The position numbers and the translations under genes were made by a program. This document shows positions 23,051 through 24,453 of a stretch of 24,453 bases of DNA, piece after piece. The DNA is from DASQVO01 sp035640715 (lineage in GTDB: Bacteria > Actinomycetota > Actinomycetes > Streptosporangiales > Streptosporangiaceae). A model generated the notes under the pieces. It was given only the letters and a program-made list of their open reading frames with translations. It was not told where the DNA came from and did not search any database. Location: positions 1-24,453 of the forward strand of contig DASQVO010000116.1 of NCBI GenBank assembly GCA_035640715.1, read 5' to 3'. Numbering within the stretch: the first letter of the stretch is position 1; each line of letters opens with the position of its first letter.

Positions 23051-23335
23051 CCGGGCAATCTCCCGTCAAGCTCCCGGGCGCGCGGATCCGCCACGGATCC
23101 GGCGCGCCGCGCAGGAGCACATCGTGTCCATTCACCTGGACGGAGCCGGTCGCTACGGCGGCTACCGCGCCCAGGTTCGTTACCTGTCTCAGTTCCGCGC
23201 ACATCATCTTCATAGGGCGCGAAGACTGTCCCGCGTGCCGCGCCGCCGTGAGGCAGCAGAGCGCGGTTGCGGATGGGCGGACCAGCGTGCCGCCATGCAG
23301 CACGGGTCCGCGGCCCATGGGACGCCTCGGCGCCC
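23051..23335. other. rne leader and intergenic region
   Basis: No convincing gene is seen. A minus-strand frame (23016-23339) begins with an ATGA overlap at the DUF2344 stop but has poor composition for coding and runs into rne out of frame, so I reject it. The region contains a strong hairpin (23077-23108) close to rne. Confidence 0.45.
23077..23108. promoter_or_regulatory. Strong hairpin in the rne leader
   Basis: GGCGCGCGGATCC (23077-23089) pairs with GGATCCGGCGCGCC (23095-23108) with a single unpaired base and a five-base loop. It lies 27-58 bp upstream of the rne start. RNase E is known to control its own mRNA through the 5' leader in E. coli; a similar role here is inference. It could also be a terminator of the upstream pair. 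Confidence 0.5.
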
Positions 23336-24160
23336 TCATGGCACGTCCTTCTTTCCCGGCGCCTGCGCTGGCTTTTCCGGCGCCTGCGCTGGCGCGGCCT
23401 GGCCCGGTGCGCCAGGCCGCTGCGCCGGGCCGACCAGGCCGTCGCCGCCGAGCATGCCCTGGGCCACCCGCGTCACGGTCGCCGGCGACGCCGGCACGAT
23501 GCCGGCGATCTGGCGCAGCGCCGTCAGGACATCCTCGGGCCGCACGGCAGGCTCGGTGTGCCGAACAACCATCCGAAGTGTCCCATGCCCGCTAGGGTGG
23601 GCGTCGCAGGCGCGCCGGTCGAGCTCCATCCTCAGCACCGCGCCGCGCGCATCCAGGCGGCGGACGCCCTTATTCGTCAACCGTTCCACGTGCGCGTCAG
23701 CGGCAGCGAGGAACTCCCGGGCCGCCGCCTCCGCGGCTTCCGGCGAGACCCCCGGCAGTTCCACCAGCCACTCCGACGCCATCAGGCGGCTGTTGAGCGT
23801 GCCGCCGGAATCCTCCCTGACATCGATTACGTCTATCCCGTCCGGCAGGGCCGTGTCCAGTACCCGCTGCAGCCGTACGGGATCCTGCGAGCTGGTCAGC
23901 GCAAGGCTCAGGTATTCAGCCTCGCTCGCCACCCCGGTCGGCGTGCCGCTGGCATAGGAGATCTTCGGGTGCGGATTGAACCCGGCGGAGTGCGCCATCG
24001 GCAGGCCTGCGCGACGCACCGCCCGCTCGAAAGCGCGCCCGATATCACGGTGGCTGGCAAAGCGCATCCTGCCCCGCTTGGCGTAGGTGACCAGCACATG
24101 CTGCGCCGCGGGCGCGGGCGGCTGGCCACTGGGCAGGGGGCGGGCTTTCGGCGCGGTCAC
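23336..24160 (-). CDS. DUF2344 (TIGR03936) radical-SAM-associated protein
   Basis: The 274-residue protein has the DUF2344 fold (about 20-215). VLVTYAKRGRMRFASHRDI, then GLPMAHSAGFNPHPKISYA and TGVASEAEYLSL, are the family hallmarks. The C-terminal 45 residues are Pro/Ala-rich with a seven-residue duplication (PAQAPEK, PAQAPGK; DNA repeat CCGGCGCCTGCGCTGGC at 23356-23372 and 23377-23393). I start at GTG 24160, which has GGGAG five bases upstream and begins one base after the upstream radical-SAM stop, rather than the longer frame to 24268. The pair is usually found together or fused. Its reaction is not known to me. Confidence 0.88.
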   Translation of the reverse strand: MTAPKARPLPSGQPPAPAAQHVLVTYAKRGRMRFASHRDIGRAFERAVRRAGLPMAHSAGFNPHPKISYASGTPTGVASEAEYLSLALTSSQDPVRLQRVLDTALPDGIDVIDVREDSGGTLNSRLMASEWLVELPGVSPEAAEAAAREFLAAADAHVERLTNKGVRRLDARGAVLRMELDRRACDAHPSGHGTLRMVVRHTEPAVRPEDVLTALRQIAGIVPASPATVTRVAQGMLGGDGLVGPAQRPGAPGQAAPAQAPEKPAQAPGKKDVP

Positions 24161-24161
24161 G

Positions 24162-24453
24162 TCAGCTCCCGCCCAGGACTGGCAGCAGCCGGGTGCCGGG
24201 CGGCAGGCGCTCACCGGTCGGGCCGATCTGGATCTCGGTGCCCATCGAGGGACAGACCCCACAGTCATAGCACGGCGTCCACCGGCAGTCCTCGACCTCA
24301 GCGCCCCCGGCTATCGCGTCCTGCCAGTCCTGCCACAGCCAGTCATGATCGAGACCGGCGTCGAGATGATCCCAGGGCAGCACCTCGTCACGGTCACGCT
24401 CGCGAGTGGTGTACCAGGCCAGGTCGACGGGTGAGTCCGCGAGGGCCTTGTCC
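24162..24453 (-). CDS. B12-binding radical SAM protein of the TIGR03960 type, C-terminal end (partial)
   Basis: About 96 codons at the right edge read through from outside the window and stop at TGA 24164-24162. VLPWDHLDAGLDHDWLWQDW and then RWTPCYDCGVCPS, with its Cys trio, match the C-terminal end of the radical-SAM protein that accompanies DUF2344. The radical-SAM cluster itself would be off the window. The stop is one base from the DUF2344 start, so the two are coupled. Function unknown. Confidence 0.82.
   Translation of the reverse strand, partial: DKALADSPVDLAWYTTRERDRDEVLPWDHLDAGLDHDWLWQDWQDAIAGGAEVEDCRWTPCYDCGVCPSMGTEIQIGPTGERLPPGTRLLPVLGGS

Noticed and set aside
23016..23339. 107-codon ORF overlapping the DUF2344 stop as ATGA
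   Set aside because: Composition is not coding-like, no family pattern is seen, and it overlaps the rne start and the leader hairpin.

Overview
The window is chromosomal DNA of a very GC-rich actinomycete. Three things point to this: the strong G/C bias at third codon positions, the many GTG starts, and the minus-strand housekeeping order radical-SAM/DUF2344 - rne - rplU - rpmA - obgE - proB - nadD - rsfS - histidine phosphatase, which is typical of Streptomyces/Streptosporangiales-like genomes. I cannot name the genus from sequence alone. I found no tRNA, rRNA or CRISPR array.

Positions 1-9207 form a sugar-acid catabolism island built as two divergent units. The minus-strand unit reads IclR regulator, LacI regulator, MFS carrier, glucarate-dehydratase-like enolase-superfamily enzyme, and a fumarylacetoacetase-fold enzyme that runs off the left edge. 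The plus-strand unit is a tight four-gene operon: KDPG-type aldolase, PfkB-family 2-keto-3-deoxy sugar-acid kinase, a second enolase-superfamily dehydratase/cycloisomerase, and a second MFS carrier. All three junctions in it are GTGA stop/start overlaps. Each unit therefore has its own transporter and its own acid-sugar dehydratase. The plus unit ends in kinase/aldolase chemistry (pyruvate plus glyceraldehyde-3-phosphate expected). The minus unit ends in a probable ketodeoxy-acid dehydratase/hydrolase. The 92-bp divergent promoter carries two operator-like boxes 20 bp apart, and lacI carries a duplicated GTTAACGTTG element over its start.

Positions 9208-10263 are a scar: a frameshifted TPR-protein tail and the C-terminal half of an IS630-type transposase with an altered catalytic motif. 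Next come a histidine phosphatase and rsfS. Between rsfS and nadD about 3.3 kb is inserted or degraded sequence. It holds one tiny plausible ORF, repeat structures, an intact PAS-GAF-PP2C (RsbU/SpoIIE-type) phosphatase with a perfect ribosome-binding site, and a fragment of folD.

Positions 14642-24453 are the conserved core. nadD and an M48 metalloprotease gene are divergently transcribed from what look like leaderless promoters. Then follow, on the minus strand, proB (no proA beside it), obgE, rpmA, rplU, a large RNase E/G with long disordered arms, DUF2344 and the end of its radical-SAM partner. Hairpins follow rne and separate rpmA from obgE. I see no obviously new defence or mobile system. 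The most interesting points are the dual sugar-acid modules and their regulatory DNA, a 9-codon upstream ORF at iclR, and the structured leader of the phosphatase gene.
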